Below, piece after piece: positions 18,429 to 27,792 of a stretch of 64,000 bases of DNA. The notes beneath the pieces are model-generated. The model was not told the origin of the DNA and did no database searches. It saw nothing but the letters and a program-made list of their open reading frames with translations. Every line of letters starts with the position of its first letter. The stretch's first letter is position 1. Source of the stretch: JAAYAY01 sp963674575 (GTDB lineage Bacteria; Planctomycetota; Planctomycetia; Pirellulales; Thermoguttaceae); NCBI GenBank assembly GCA_963674575.2, contig CAXXQT010000010.1, positions 248,001 to 312,000 of the forward strand. Reading direction: 5' to 3'. The position numbers were made by a program, and so were the translations under genes.

Positions 18429-18830
18429 CTAGTCCATCCAGCGGAAGGTCCGCAGCGCCACGTACCAGATTGCCAAGACCAGCATGACCATCGTGCCCAA
18501 GAGAAACAGGATGGCGGTTGCCACACGGCTGCGAACGCCAAACCACACGAGGTATCCCTCGAGGACTGGGCCCAGGCAGTAGCAGACGTTGGCAACGAAA
18601 GCGCAACCAGCAATCTCGACGGGGGAAGTGGCGGCCCCGAAAACGAGAATCAGGGTCGGAAAGAGACCGATGCCGTTGTAAATCAGGCGGAGTTTCTCCC
18701 ACGTGACCATGACGCGTCCGATCTCCTCGAACGTTGACCGCGATCGGAATTCGTCGGCATGCTCAGGCCCTGCCGATCTGTCGGGAGAACGATAGGGGTT
18801 CGACTCCGCATCGGGGAGGCTATTCGGCAT
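18429..18830 (-). CDS. Small membrane protein with an N-terminal NPYxSP motif
   Basis: The 133-residue product begins with MPNSLPDAESNPYRSPD. The NPYxSP motif is frequent near the N-termini of small planctomycete membrane proteins. Three to four hydrophobic helices follow (about 50-70, 73-90, 98-122). No catalytic motif is visible and I cannot assign a function. It is convergent with the dehydrogenase gene, ending 9 nt after it, and lies downstream of the 18924 gene on the same strand. Confidence 0.7.
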   Translation of the reverse strand: MPNSLPDAESNPYRSPDRSAGPEHADEFRSRSTFEEIGRVMVTWEKLRLIYNGIGLFPTLILVFGAATSPVEIAGCAFVANVCYCLGPVLEGYLVWFGVRSRVATAILFLLGTMVMLVLAIWYVALRTFRWMD

Positions 18831-18923
18831 TGAGGGGAGTCTCCTTTTCCGTGAAATCTCGCCCCAATTCGGCTTGGCACATCGGCGAGAAGAAGGCAGC
18901 CTGAAGGCTGGACACCAACACGG

Positions 18924-19898
18924 TCAGAACCAGATGCCCATGCCGACCACGTAGGCGTTCAGTTGGGTGCGGTCGATGTCGAGGTACTCGTAGCCGGTGT
19001 AGAGCTCGACCCGGTTGAGCATCACGCCGCCGGTCAGTCGGAAGCGGAACTGTTCGGCCCGGCCCAGGTTGCCCCAATCGATTGAGGAGGAAACCACCCA
19101 CGGCTTGGCCGGGAAAAAGTCGGCGCCGTAGGTGAAGTTGAACCCAAAGTTGGTGTCGACCGGGTCGTCGAGCCAGTTGAAGCCGAGGCCCGAATAGAAT
19201 TGAGCCCGCTCGCTCTGGGCGAAGCGGTAGATCACGTTGCAGTCGCCCAACCACAATTCGTCTTCCAGCGGCCCGGAAGCGGGTTCGCGAAGCCAGTCCA
19301 TCTGGGTGTCGAGGCCAAACCGGGAAGTGGTGTGCAACTGGAGACGGCCGCCGATTCGGCTCATGTCGCCCGGCTGTTCGGCCCACTCGCCCGTGAAGCG
19401 TCCGGAGAAGGTTTTGCTGCTCCTCCAATTCCAGGCGCAATAGGGGGCGTGTTCCGTGATCGATTCGTCTTCCAGGGCCCCGCAGTCGCACACGACCTGG
19501 GAGAAGGAAATGCTGCCTTCGCTGATGCCGTCGTAGGGAAACGAAGCGAACCGAGCTTCCTGTTCGTGGGTGTCGCCAAGAACAGCCGCCGGTCCCCAGA
19601 AGGGCGAGGCGACAACGGCCCCAGTTACCATCACTCCGGCCAAGGCGAGCCCGAACCAGCAGGAATCCTCATCCAGTTCGGGCCCATAATAATCGCTACT
19701 GCGGTGCTTTTTCGGCTTTTCGGGCCTGCTCGGCTCAGGGGGAGCCGGTGCCCCTCCGCCTGATGCTTCGCTGCGGACGTCCTCGCGAATCGCAGAAAAG
19801 AAGCCATCGGCGGACGCTTGCGGCGGGAAGGCGACCGCAAACCAAGCGGCCAAGGCTAGATAGAGAAAAATCCTTGACGGGAAACGCGATGCGATCAT
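18924..19898 (-). CDS. Exported protein, probable outer-membrane beta-barrel
   Basis: From the ATG at 19898 the product has 324 residues: a signal peptide (about 1-30, ending QASADG), a Pro/Lys-rich linker, and a Cys-containing middle. From about residue 165 there are alternating beta-strand patterns ending in VVGMGIWF, a terminal aromatic residue like those of outer-membrane barrels. Strand-like pieces include SGRFTGEWAEQ, AQFYSGLGFNWLDD and VELYTGYEYLDIDR. Function is unknown. A longer frame from 20006 exists, but its first 36 residues look non-coding. A GGGGGGA stretch about 8 nt upstream could serve as the ribosome-binding site. Confidence 0.72.
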   Translation of the reverse strand: MIASRFPSRIFLYLALAAWFAVAFPPQASADGFFSAIREDVRSEASGGGAPAPPEPSRPEKPKKHRSSDYYGPELDEDSCWFGLALAGVMVTGAVVASPFWGPAAVLGDTHEQEARFASFPYDGISEGSISFSQVVCDCGALEDESITEHAPYCAWNWRSSKTFSGRFTGEWAEQPGDMSRIGGRLQLHTTSRFGLDTQMDWLREPASGPLEDELWLGDCNVIYRFAQSERAQFYSGLGFNWLDDPVDTNFGFNFTYGADFFPAKPWVVSSSIDWGNLGRAEQFRFRLTGGVMLNRVELYTGYEYLDIDRTQLNAYVVGMGIWF

Positions 19899-20258
19899 TC
19901 CTTTGATCCCCCCGTACCACCAACCTTGAGCTGGATCCGCTGCAAGACGCTTCGGCAGCCCCCTTGTTCCCTTCGTTCGACCACGGCATTCTCCCACGTC
20001 CACCATTTTGGGCTACTTGCGGACAATACCGGGGTCGGTATCCGGCGTCAACGCCACCTAAGTCCAGCTCTCCTGCCAGTGGAATTCAGGGGGGCTAGCT
20101 AAAGGAGCGAATGTCTATGGGTTGGAACGGTTTTTTGCGATTTGCGGTCTTGTCCGGACCGATGAACCCGTCAGGTCGGAATCGGCGAGCCCCAGTCTTG
20201 TACGTTTGGTTCGCCTAAAGAGGTCGGGATGGACTACTGACTTTGGAGCTAGCGACGC
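19899..20258. other. Divergent intergenic region
   Basis: These 360 bases separate the minus-strand barrel gene from the plus-strand glycosyltransferase. No convincing promoter, repeat or gene was seen. Confidence 0.5.
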
Positions 20259-21359
20259 ATGCGAATCATGCAAATCACCTCGGGACTGACGGTCAATGGC
20301 GCGACGAACCACAGCCTTCTCGTAGGACGCGAGTTGGCGGCTCGGGGGCACGACGTGGTGTTTCTCTGCCGACCCGATTCGTGGATCGGGCAGGAGGCCG
20401 CTTCCGAGGGATTCGACGTGCTAACATCGGACATGCACCGTTGGCCCGCCGACGAGCTGCGGCGGATCTCGACCTACATTCAGCATCGGGGCGTCGACCT
20501 GGTTCACACGCACATGAGCCGGGCCCATTTCTTTGGGGTCTTGCTGCGCTGGATGTCGGGAGTGCCCTCTGTGGCGACGGCCCACAATTGCCGTGTTCAG
20601 TTCCACTGGATGTTCAACGACCTGGTGATCGCCGTCTCGGACAAGACTCGGCGATTTCAGGAGAGCTACAACCTGGTGTCGCCTCACAAGATCGTGACGA
20701 TTCACGGTTTTGTTGACGAAGGCGAGGTTTGTGATTTGTCCGACGAGCAGCGTCGGCAGTTGCGGGCGTCCTTTGGCGTGGAGGACGGGGACGTGCTCTT
20801 CGGCAACCTTGGACCGGTGTCTCCCCGCAAGGGCCAACTCCACTTGATTCGAGCTTTGCCCCATCTGTTGCAGCGTGCTCCCAACGCCAAGGTGTTGCTG
20901 GCCGGCGACGTGGACTGCCAGGAATACGCTGCCCTTGTCAGGAAAGAAGCCGAAACGCTGGGGGTCGCGTCGCGCATTGTGTGGACGGACGGAGCGGACG
21001 ATGTGTCCCACGTTTTGTCTGCCTTCGATGTGAGCGTCCTGGCCTCGGTGGAAGAGAACTTCCCCACGGTGCTTCTGGAGGCAATGGCGGCCTCGCTTCC
21101 CGTGGTGGCGACCGACGTGGGTGGTGTCGCGGAGTGCGTTGCCCAGGGGGAGACTGGGGTGCTCGTGCCGCCCGCGGATCCTGCCGCTCTGGGCGAGGCC
21201 CTTGCGTCGCTCGCTGTTTCCCCGGAAAGTCGAACGACGATGGGCCAGGCGGGCAGGATGCGCCTGCTTCGGTCCTTCTCCGCACGCAGCCAGATTCAGG
21301 GCATTGAAAAGGCCCTGGCTTCTGTGGTCAGACAGCGCAGCCACGCTCGCGCGGCGTAA
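20259..21359 (+). CDS. GT4-type glycosyltransferase
   Basis: The 366-residue enzyme has the two Rossmann-like domains of GT-B glycosyltransferases: MRIMQITSGLTVNGATNHSL at the start (glycosyltransferase family 4 N-terminal domain) and the nucleotide-sugar-binding domain from about 175. That domain includes FGNLGPVSPRKGQ and the EX7E motif at E266-E274 (EENFPTVLLE). GT4 enzymes are retaining transferases that build cell-surface polysaccharides, glycolipids or lipopolysaccharide. Donor and acceptor are unknown. The gene stands alone, without other polysaccharide genes nearby. Confidence 0.93.
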   Translation: MRIMQITSGLTVNGATNHSLLVGRELAARGHDVVFLCRPDSWIGQEAASEGFDVLTSDMHRWPADELRRISTYIQHRGVDLVHTHMSRAHFFGVLLRWMSGVPSVATAHNCRVQFHWMFNDLVIAVSDKTRRFQESYNLVSPHKIVTIHGFVDEGEVCDLSDEQRRQLRASFGVEDGDVLFGNLGPVSPRKGQLHLIRALPHLLQRAPNAKVLLAGDVDCQEYAALVRKEAETLGVASRIVWTDGADDVSHVLSAFDVSVLASVEENFPTVLLEAMAASLPVVATDVGGVAECVAQGETGVLVPPADPAALGEALASLAVSPESRTTMGQAGRMRLLRSFSARSQIQGIEKALASVVRQRSHARAA

Positions 21360-21785
21360 GCAGCGGTGGCATCCGCGTGGGTAGGTCACCGCTCGCCGAG
21401 CGGGACCCTGAACCGGCAATCCGTCTCCTGATACAGCCGATGGGGACGCCTCTTGTTGCCAAGGCGACACCGAGCATCTTCCGAACGCGGTCTATCCAAT
21501 GGAAGACGCTCTGTGGAAAAATGCTCGCTGCCGCCCGCGTGTGGCGATTCAGCCCCCTCCCCGGCCCTCCCCCTCGCTCGCAAGCTCGCTGGGGAGGGAG
21601 ATTTTGATGTTGTCACTCGGTTGCAAGATGCCCTGGTGAGGGAGAGTCCGCTGACCCTTTTTTCGGGCAGGATACAATCTTGTCGGCGAGGGTGGTACAC
21701 TCGACGTGACGATCGGGGCTGAACGGCTCGTCGCCCCGCCGCGTATTCCTGCCGGATTTCCCCCCTCTGCGCGAGAGATGCTGCC
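21360..21785. other. Intergenic region with a dispersed palindromic repeat
   Basis: These 426 bases contain a copy of a G/C-rich palindromic repeat (21546-21602). A weak promoter candidate, CTGACC (21651-21656) with TACAAT (21673-21678) at 16 nt spacing, faces the glycoside hydrolase gene. No gene is seen. Confidence 0.55.
21546..21602 (-). repeat. Dispersed palindromic repeat, copy 1
   Basis: A hairpin-forming unit with arms CCCTCCCC and GGGGAGGG around an AGCGAGCTTGCGAGCG-type centre. The minus-strand reading matches the 28964-29016 copy almost base for base over about 50 nt, apart from a 6-nt gap in the centre. It is intergenic here. It resembles short REP/MITE-like repeats of planctomycete genomes. 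Confidence 0.75.
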
Positions 21786-24392
21786 ATGCGATCTTCCCTC
21801 CTGTTCGTTCTGCCGATCCTTCTGCTGTGCGTTTCGCCGAGCCTCGGCCTTGCCGAAGAGGGCGACTCGTTCCCTTTCGTCATCTCTTACGACGCTCCCG
21901 ACAACGCGACGAATGTTTCCGGCTGGCTGCCGAAGCCGGCAGGCAAAGACGGGTTCGTCCGATCCGTGGAAGGGCGGATGGCGACCGGCGACGGCCCAAT
22001 CCGTTTTTGGGCGACCAATCTCTGCTTCGACGCGTGCTTTCCGAGCCACGAGGATGCGGAGCGGGTGGCGGCGCGTCTCGCTCGCTTCGGGATCAATTGC
22101 GTTCGCATGCACCACATGGACAACCGGTCGATCTGGGGCAAGAGCGAGAACAAGACGATCATCGATCCGGAGCGGCTCGACAAGCTCGACTACCTGATCT
22201 ACCAGCTCAAGGAGCACGGGGTTTACACGAACTTGAACTTGCACGTTTCCCGCACTCTGGGCGACAAGGAAGGCTTTCCCCATGCGGACTTGCGTCCCAA
22301 GTACGACAAGGGAATCGGCAACTTCGAACCGGGCATGATCGCGCTGCAGAAGAAGTACGCCCGGGACCTGCTCACCCACGTGAATCCCTATACGAAGACG
22401 GCCTACTGCGAGGAGCCGGCCGTGGCTATGGTCGAAATCAGCAACGAGGACGCTCTTTTTACGACCTGGAACCGCGGCGATCTGGACGACCTGCCCGAGC
22501 CCTACGCCACGACCTATCGCAAGCTCTGGAACGACTGGCTTGTGCGAAAGTACGGCAACACCGAGAAGCTCAAGAAGGCGTGGAACGCGGAAGCCAAACC
22601 TCTGGGCGAGGAGTGCCTGGCCGACCCGCGGTTTGAGCAGCCCCTGGGCAAGGCCTGGGTGGTGCAGACCGACGCGCAGTCGAAGGTGGAGAGTTCCGTG
22701 AGCGATGCCGGGCCGGACGGCGCCAGGGCTCTTCGCATCGAAGTCAAGGAAATGGGCAAGGTCTCGTACATCCCTCAGTTCTGGCACGGTCGCGTTGCCG
22801 TTCGGAAAGACGAGCCCTACACGCTGAGCGGACTGGTTCGCGCGAGCGATGCCAGCGCCATGGGCGTGAATTGCATGATGAACCACGAGCCCTGGCAGCG
22901 GGTCGGGTTGTCGTCCCATATCCAGACCGGTCCGGATTGGACGCCCTTCCGAGTGACTTTCGTCGCCCAGGCGGACGACGACAACGTGCGGGTCAGTTTC
23001 AGTTCGCTCCAGCCTGGCGTGTACGAACTGGCCAACGTTTCCCTGCGTCCCGGCGGGATCGTGGGGCTCGAGCCGGGGCAGGGCCTCGAAGACGCGAGCG
23101 TGCCCGTGGTAACCCGGGGGAGCATCAACCTCACGCAAGCGGCTCGGAACGACTTCGTGGATTTCATGTGGGATACCGAACGCGACTACTGGCACGGTAT
23201 GTACCGGTTCCTCAAGGACGAGTTGAAGGTCAAGTCGCTGGTTTCAGGGACCCAGATGAGCTACGGCCCGACGACGATCCAGGCGGGGCTGGACTACATC
23301 GACGTCCACTCCTACTTTCATCACCCGACGTTCCCCGGCAAGCCGTGGGATTCGAAGAACTGGTACGTGCGCAACCTGGCCCTGGTCAATTCGCCGGACG
23401 GCGGCACGCTCAGCCGGCTTGCCCTGCGACGTGTGGCCGGGATGGCTTATACGGTGAGCGAATACAATCATCCGGCTCCCAACACCTACACGGCCGAGGG
23501 ATTTCCGATGATCGCCGCCTTCGGGCGTTTTCAGAAGTGGGACGGCATCTTTTCGTTCACCTACTCGCATAGCACCGACTTCGAGCCGCAAAGGATCAGC
23601 GGCTACTTCGACATCAAGGGCGACCCGGCCAAACTGGCCCACCAGATCGCGTCGGCGGCTCTCTTCCTGCGGGGCGACGCCGAGGAGGCCCGGAAAACAG
23701 TGGAGGCGGGCATGTCGGCCAAGGTCGAACGAGACCTGCTCCACGAGACGATGAGCGCCCGGAGCCTTACGGGCGATCGGCGGGGTCTTTCGCCGACGCT
23801 CAGCATGGAGCACGCGGTGGCCTTGGATCTGCAGTCGGATACGTCTTGCGAGGACGAAGATGCGGTGGCCGAGTTGAAGCAGGTTGCCTCGGACACGGGC
23901 CAACTCCGTTGGGACTTCACCGATGCGGAAGGCGGGTTCTTCGTGGCCGACACGGCGCGGACCAAGGTGTTCACCGGCTTCGTGCGAGGGCGGACCTTCG
24001 CCCTGGGCGACGTGCAATTGAAGATCGGCAAGACGATGCACGACTGGGCCACGATCACCATGACGGCGATTGACGGAGCCGACCTCCACTCGCCAGGGCG
24101 GATTCTGCTGGCGGCGACGGGCGACATTCGGAACACGGACGCGGAGCTTGAGGATCTGGGGGACAACCGCATTACGTTGAGCAACAAGTGGGGCAAGGCC
24201 CCGATTCTCTGCGAGGGCGTTGCGGCCACGCTGACGCTGCCGGTCGACTCGAAGAAGACGCGATTCTACGCTCTCGACGAATCGGGCAACCGCAAGACGC
24301 CGATCGACGTGCAGACCCGCGCCGGGGGAACTGTTCTCGAGATCGGTCCGGAACATGGGACGATCTGGTACGAGGTTGAGATTCTGCCGTGA
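21786..24392 (+). CDS. Secreted clan-A glycoside hydrolase with an internal carbohydrate-binding-like domain
   Basis: The 868-residue protein has a signal peptide (1-23) and a (beta/alpha)8 glycosidase catalytic domain with FGINCVRMHHMDN. The likely acid/base is E221 in EISNED, and the likely nucleophile is E559 in TVSEYNHP. Between them, about residues 285-435, a jelly-roll CBM4_9-like segment appears to be inserted (LADPRFEQPLGKAW to LANVSLRPGG). The C-terminal 200 residues look like a beta-sandwich. The layout fits planctomycete enzymes distantly related to GH5/GH39/GH42. The substrate is unknown. It faces another large hydrolase gene end to end. Confidence 0.82.
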   Translation: MRSSLLFVLPILLLCVSPSLGLAEEGDSFPFVISYDAPDNATNVSGWLPKPAGKDGFVRSVEGRMATGDGPIRFWATNLCFDACFPSHEDAERVAARLARFGINCVRMHHMDNRSIWGKSENKTIIDPERLDKLDYLIYQLKEHGVYTNLNLHVSRTLGDKEGFPHADLRPKYDKGIGNFEPGMIALQKKYARDLLTHVNPYTKTAYCEEPAVAMVEISNEDALFTTWNRGDLDDLPEPYATTYRKLWNDWLVRKYGNTEKLKKAWNAEAKPLGEECLADPRFEQPLGKAWVVQTDAQSKVESSVSDAGPDGARALRIEVKEMGKVSYIPQFWHGRVAVRKDEPYTLSGLVRASDASAMGVNCMMNHEPWQRVGLSSHIQTGPDWTPFRVTFVAQADDDNVRVSFSSLQPGVYELANVSLRPGGIVGLEPGQGLEDASVPVVTRGSINLTQAARNDFVDFMWDTERDYWHGMYRFLKDELKVKSLVSGTQMSYGPTTIQAGLDYIDVHSYFHHPTFPGKPWDSKNWYVRNLALVNSPDGGTLSRLALRRVAGMAYTVSEYNHPAPNTYTAEGFPMIAAFGRFQKWDGIFSFTYSHSTDFEPQRISGYFDIKGDPAKLAHQIASAALFLRGDAEEARKTVEAGMSAKVERDLLHETMSARSLTGDRRGLSPTLSMEHAVALDLQSDTSCEDEDAVAELKQVASDTGQLRWDFTDAEGGFFVADTARTKVFTGFVRGRTFALGDVQLKIGKTMHDWATITMTAIDGADLHSPGRILLAATGDIRNTDAELEDLGDNRITLSNKWGKAPILCEGVAATLTLPVDSKKTRFYALDESGNRKTPIDVQTRAGGTVLEIGPEHGTIWYEVEILP

Positions 24393-24898
24393 TCTTTGGT
24401 TACGGCCGAGGGCGGCGAGCCAGAGCAGCGTTGGCGGTAGTCGCCGAAAAGGCGGCAGGAAATAGTGGACATCGCGGCTTGACCCGTCATTGAACGCCCA
24501 GGGACGCTCGTTGGTTGCGGGAGTAAAACTAGGGACAGTGGGTGTTAAAATGGGTCGCGATTCAGGGTGAACTTTCCGAACTTCCCCAAAATCGCCCGCA
24601 TGAATCCTGACCCTTTTAGCTCACAGGTGGGGTGGTTTGGACCAGAAGACGCCGAGGTTTCGCGACCAACCGGGGGGTGGGAATTGGCAGGCAGGTTTTC
24701 AAAGAGCGGGAAAGGGGCGCACCGGACGACGCCGTATTCTGACATAATGATCAACTGTTTTCACCCCTTTTCTTGGCCACCCCCCGGGAGGCGGTAAATC
24801 GCTTGAAGAAACCGCTGACAAGCGTTTAGGGAGGTTGCGGGGCGAGTGATCGGGCTCGCCCTCATCATTTCGCGGCTGCTTGTTCGATGCTCGCCAGT
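24393..24898. other. Convergent intergenic region between two glycoside hydrolase genes
   Basis: These 506 bases hold a short inverted repeat, GGGCGAG (24840-24846) with CTCGCCC (24855-24861), which might be part of a terminator, though it lacks a T-run. No gene was found. Confidence 0.5.
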
Positions 24899-27598
24899 TC
24901 AGGGGGCCGCAGGGTGTCCGGGGTCGGGCAGGTAGCAGACGGTCTTTCCGATGGGCGTGCCTTCGGGGACGGGATTGCCGAACAGGTCCAGGACGCCGGC
25001 GGGGAGACGGTATTCTTCGTGTTGCGCTTCGGGGGCCAGAATCGCCACCCGGCGCGAGCCATCGTCGGCTTCAAACCGATAGGACCAAACGCCCTCGGCC
25101 AGCTTCACCTGCTCCGTGAAATGGCAGTCCTCGATCTGCCGGGCCAGGGCCGCGATGGCGGCGCCCTGGCAGTGGAGGAATCCTTCGCCGGTGGTGATGG
25201 CTCGCCACGCGCCGCCTCCGTCGAAATAGGAGTGGCCGTGCATCGTGTAGAGAAAGGCCTTGGCAACGCCTTGAACTCGAAGGGAGGCGAGGAAACGCAC
25301 CTGCCGGTCGCCGGCGGTGAACGGATCGCTGTCAGCTGGCGGGTTGGGCAGGGTGTGGTGATACATGTCGGCCCGAGCCATCATGCGAGCGTTTTGGCCT
25401 TCGGTCATCCAAACGGGGGCGGGCATTGGGCCTTTCGCCTTTTCAGCCACGTAGCCGACTGCCCGCGAATAGCCCTTCTGCACTTCATCCTCGGGCATCA
25501 GGTTCAACTGGCCCGCGTAGTGGTGATAGGCGATGGCGTCGAGCGTTTTGAGGCCCCCGGCATCGACGACGCCTTTCGTCCACTCGTCGCCGCTGAAAGA
25601 GCTTCCACCGCCCCCGGTGGTCGTGTTGATGCCCAACACGATCGCGTCCGGGTCGATGGCCTTCACGTTTGTGTACGCGGTTTTCATCAAGGCAGCAAAG
25701 TCCTTTCGCGCGGTTGGCGAACGGACGTAGCCTTCTCGCCCGCTGCCCTGGGTCTTGTCGTAGCCGACGCCCCACCAGGCGGTGATCCACGGTTCGTTCC
25801 ACACGTCCCAGGCATGGATGACGCCCTTGTATCGCCGGGCCACGGTGCGGACGTAGCCGGCGTAGTCGTCGAGGTTGCGCGGCTGGTAGAAGCGGTCGAA
25901 ATAGCCGCTCACGTCGTAGCCCGGATGGTGCGAAGCCCAGGGCGGAGCGGTTCCCAACTCGCCCAGGATCATCACGTGGTGTTTGCGATAACGCTGGATC
26001 GGCTCGTCGTGGAACTGCCACTTGCCCTTTTCCGGTTCCAGGTGGAACCAGCCGATGTAGTCGAGCCCGGCGTCGTGGAGGCGAGTCCAGTTGACGCCGA
26101 TGGCCTTGAGCATAATACAGTGGCGGGTCGTCGAGTTGGTATGGACGCCAAAGGCGGAATGGGGCGCGTCCTTGCCCCAATACTTGGGCCGGGGCAGCCG
26201 GTAGACGAGCATTTCGTTGAAGGGACTGATCCGGTTGCCATCGTTGTCCTCGGCCCAGGCCTCCACACGGTGTGGACCGAAGGGCTTGTCGAAATCCGCC
26301 ATGAAGTTGTCGAAGCATCCGTCGACGAGCTTTCCCTCGATACTGGCGCTCGGTAGGTCGCGCGACTCGCCGTAGGCATTGAAGACCTTGGCCCGAAGCC
26401 GCGCGCCTTGGGTCGATTCGGTGCTCGTGACGCAGTAGTCCAGCCGAGCCGGTTCGTCGTGGAACTGGATTCGGGCGGCGGAAGCGTCGCTCACCGGGAC
26501 CTGGAGGGCCACTTCACAGGGCATCTGCGGAGCGTAGGGCGTCGGCTGGCCGGTAGCCTCATCGATCGGGGCTACTTGCATGGCGTCGAGATGGAAGTCG
26601 CAAGCCCCCGGTGTTTCGAATCGGAGGGCGTACCAGTCGGCCAGCAGGCGGGGGCGAAACTGGAACGTGGCCCGCTGCCACTGGTCGGTGAGCGACACGG
26701 TGTGGGAGGCGATGGTCCGGCGGTCGCAAATGACTCGAATCGTGACGGAGCCGCTTCCCTTGAGCGACACGGCCGCGAAGTGATCTCCGAAGGCATTCGC
26801 AACGGCGAACGGGGCCGTGTAGAACTCGGTGCGTTTCCGTCCGCGGACATGAAGGGAAGGAAAGCCGGTCGGACCGGGAACATCACGGTCGGGTTCGAGG
26901 ACGACCTCGTCGCCATCGGAGCAGTCTCGGTTCAAGGACCAACCCATCTGCATGCCGAGAGGGAACCGGCTCAGTCGGAGCAGATTCTTGCAGTCACTCC
27001 TTTCGGCCTGGCTCTTCATCTCGGCGATCAGTTCGTCGCGACTGAAGAAGGTGAGCTCGATGGCGCCCAGGTCGAAGCTGCCTGTTCCGTGCGAAGCGAG
27101 GTAGAGGCCGATGGGAGAGTCGATCTTACCCAAGCGGAATTCGTGGCGAAATGATCTCCAATCGCCTTTCAAAGGCGTTTGCACATCCCAGTGCCATTGG
27201 TAGGGAGGGCCCAGGTCGCGGATGCCGATCTGAAGGGAGCGATCGTCGAGCGATCGGGCCGTCAGCTCCAGTCGCACGTAGGTTTCTCCTTCAATTCGCG
27301 GCAGGGGGTGCTGCAGTTGGGTCCAGCCTTCCTCGACCTTGGACGTGGCCACGCGGGTGTAGGGGCGAGCTTCCTCTTCGCCAGGCTGGTAGTCGACCCA
27401 GACGCGAGCCCACGAGGTGTTGTCTTGCCAGCCGGAAGGGAGCACGCCGGCGATGCGGTCCGGCGCGGGAGTCGAGAGCGCCTTGCCCGGTCCGAAGGTC
27501 GTGTCGATCACCACCTGGCCGCTGCAGTGGGCCGCCAGTGACAATGCGAGAATGGCCGCAGTTGCAGTACAAGAGAATCTCGGGAGAGAGGTGTTCAT
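24899..27598 (-). CDS. Secreted clan-A glycoside hydrolase (GH39-like)
   Basis: The 899-residue product has a signal peptide (1-28, ending CSGQ) and beta-sandwich N-terminal regions (about 30-190 and 225-350). A (beta/alpha)8 catalytic domain runs from about 465 to 770. The acid/base is probably E602 in WDVWNEPW and the nucleophile E733 in WMTEGQN. HAWDVWNEPW and HHYAGQLN are typical of GH39/GH5-type enzymes such as xylosidases. A C-terminal beta domain ends with LDLFGNPVPEG. The exact substrate is unknown. It is divergent from the NPCBM/diheme gene at 27793 with 194 nt between the starts. Confidence 0.83.
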   Translation of the reverse strand: MNTSLPRFSCTATAAILALSLAAHCSGQVVIDTTFGPGKALSTPAPDRIAGVLPSGWQDNTSWARVWVDYQPGEEEARPYTRVATSKVEEGWTQLQHPLPRIEGETYVRLELTARSLDDRSLQIGIRDLGPPYQWHWDVQTPLKGDWRSFRHEFRLGKIDSPIGLYLASHGTGSFDLGAIELTFFSRDELIAEMKSQAERSDCKNLLRLSRFPLGMQMGWSLNRDCSDGDEVVLEPDRDVPGPTGFPSLHVRGRKRTEFYTAPFAVANAFGDHFAAVSLKGSGSVTIRVICDRRTIASHTVSLTDQWQRATFQFRPRLLADWYALRFETPGACDFHLDAMQVAPIDEATGQPTPYAPQMPCEVALQVPVSDASAARIQFHDEPARLDYCVTSTESTQGARLRAKVFNAYGESRDLPSASIEGKLVDGCFDNFMADFDKPFGPHRVEAWAEDNDGNRISPFNEMLVYRLPRPKYWGKDAPHSAFGVHTNSTTRHCIMLKAIGVNWTRLHDAGLDYIGWFHLEPEKGKWQFHDEPIQRYRKHHVMILGELGTAPPWASHHPGYDVSGYFDRFYQPRNLDDYAGYVRTVARRYKGVIHAWDVWNEPWITAWWGVGYDKTQGSGREGYVRSPTARKDFAALMKTAYTNVKAIDPDAIVLGINTTTGGGGSSFSGDEWTKGVVDAGGLKTLDAIAYHHYAGQLNLMPEDEVQKGYSRAVGYVAEKAKGPMPAPVWMTEGQNARMMARADMYHHTLPNPPADSDPFTAGDRQVRFLASLRVQGVAKAFLYTMHGHSYFDGGGAWRAITTGEGFLHCQGAAIAALARQIEDCHFTEQVKLAEGVWSYRFEADDGSRRVAILAPEAQHEEYRLPAGVLDLFGNPVPEGTPIGKTVCYLPDPGHPAAP

Positions 27599-27715
27599 GG
27601 CGGCTCCAGTATTCGCAGGGCAGGGCGGGCGTTTTGAGGCGGGGACGGTGAGCTTACCATTCTCGATCTCGACTGTAGCCCCCTGTCGAGTCCATGTCCA
27701 CTGTCTTGCATCCTG

Positions 27716-27744
27716 CTTTTGGGGGTGGGATACTAGGTAGGTTG
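27716..27744 (+). promoter_or_regulatory. Possible promoter of the NPCBM/diheme gene
   Basis: TTGCAT (27716-27721) and GATACT (27739-27744) are spaced by 17 nt, each with four of six consensus bases. Placement fits a start at 27793. Tentative. Confidence 0.35.
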
Positions 27745-27792
27745 GAACGGGGCACTGGTTCGCAAAGCGAACACGAATATAGGGAAACCACG

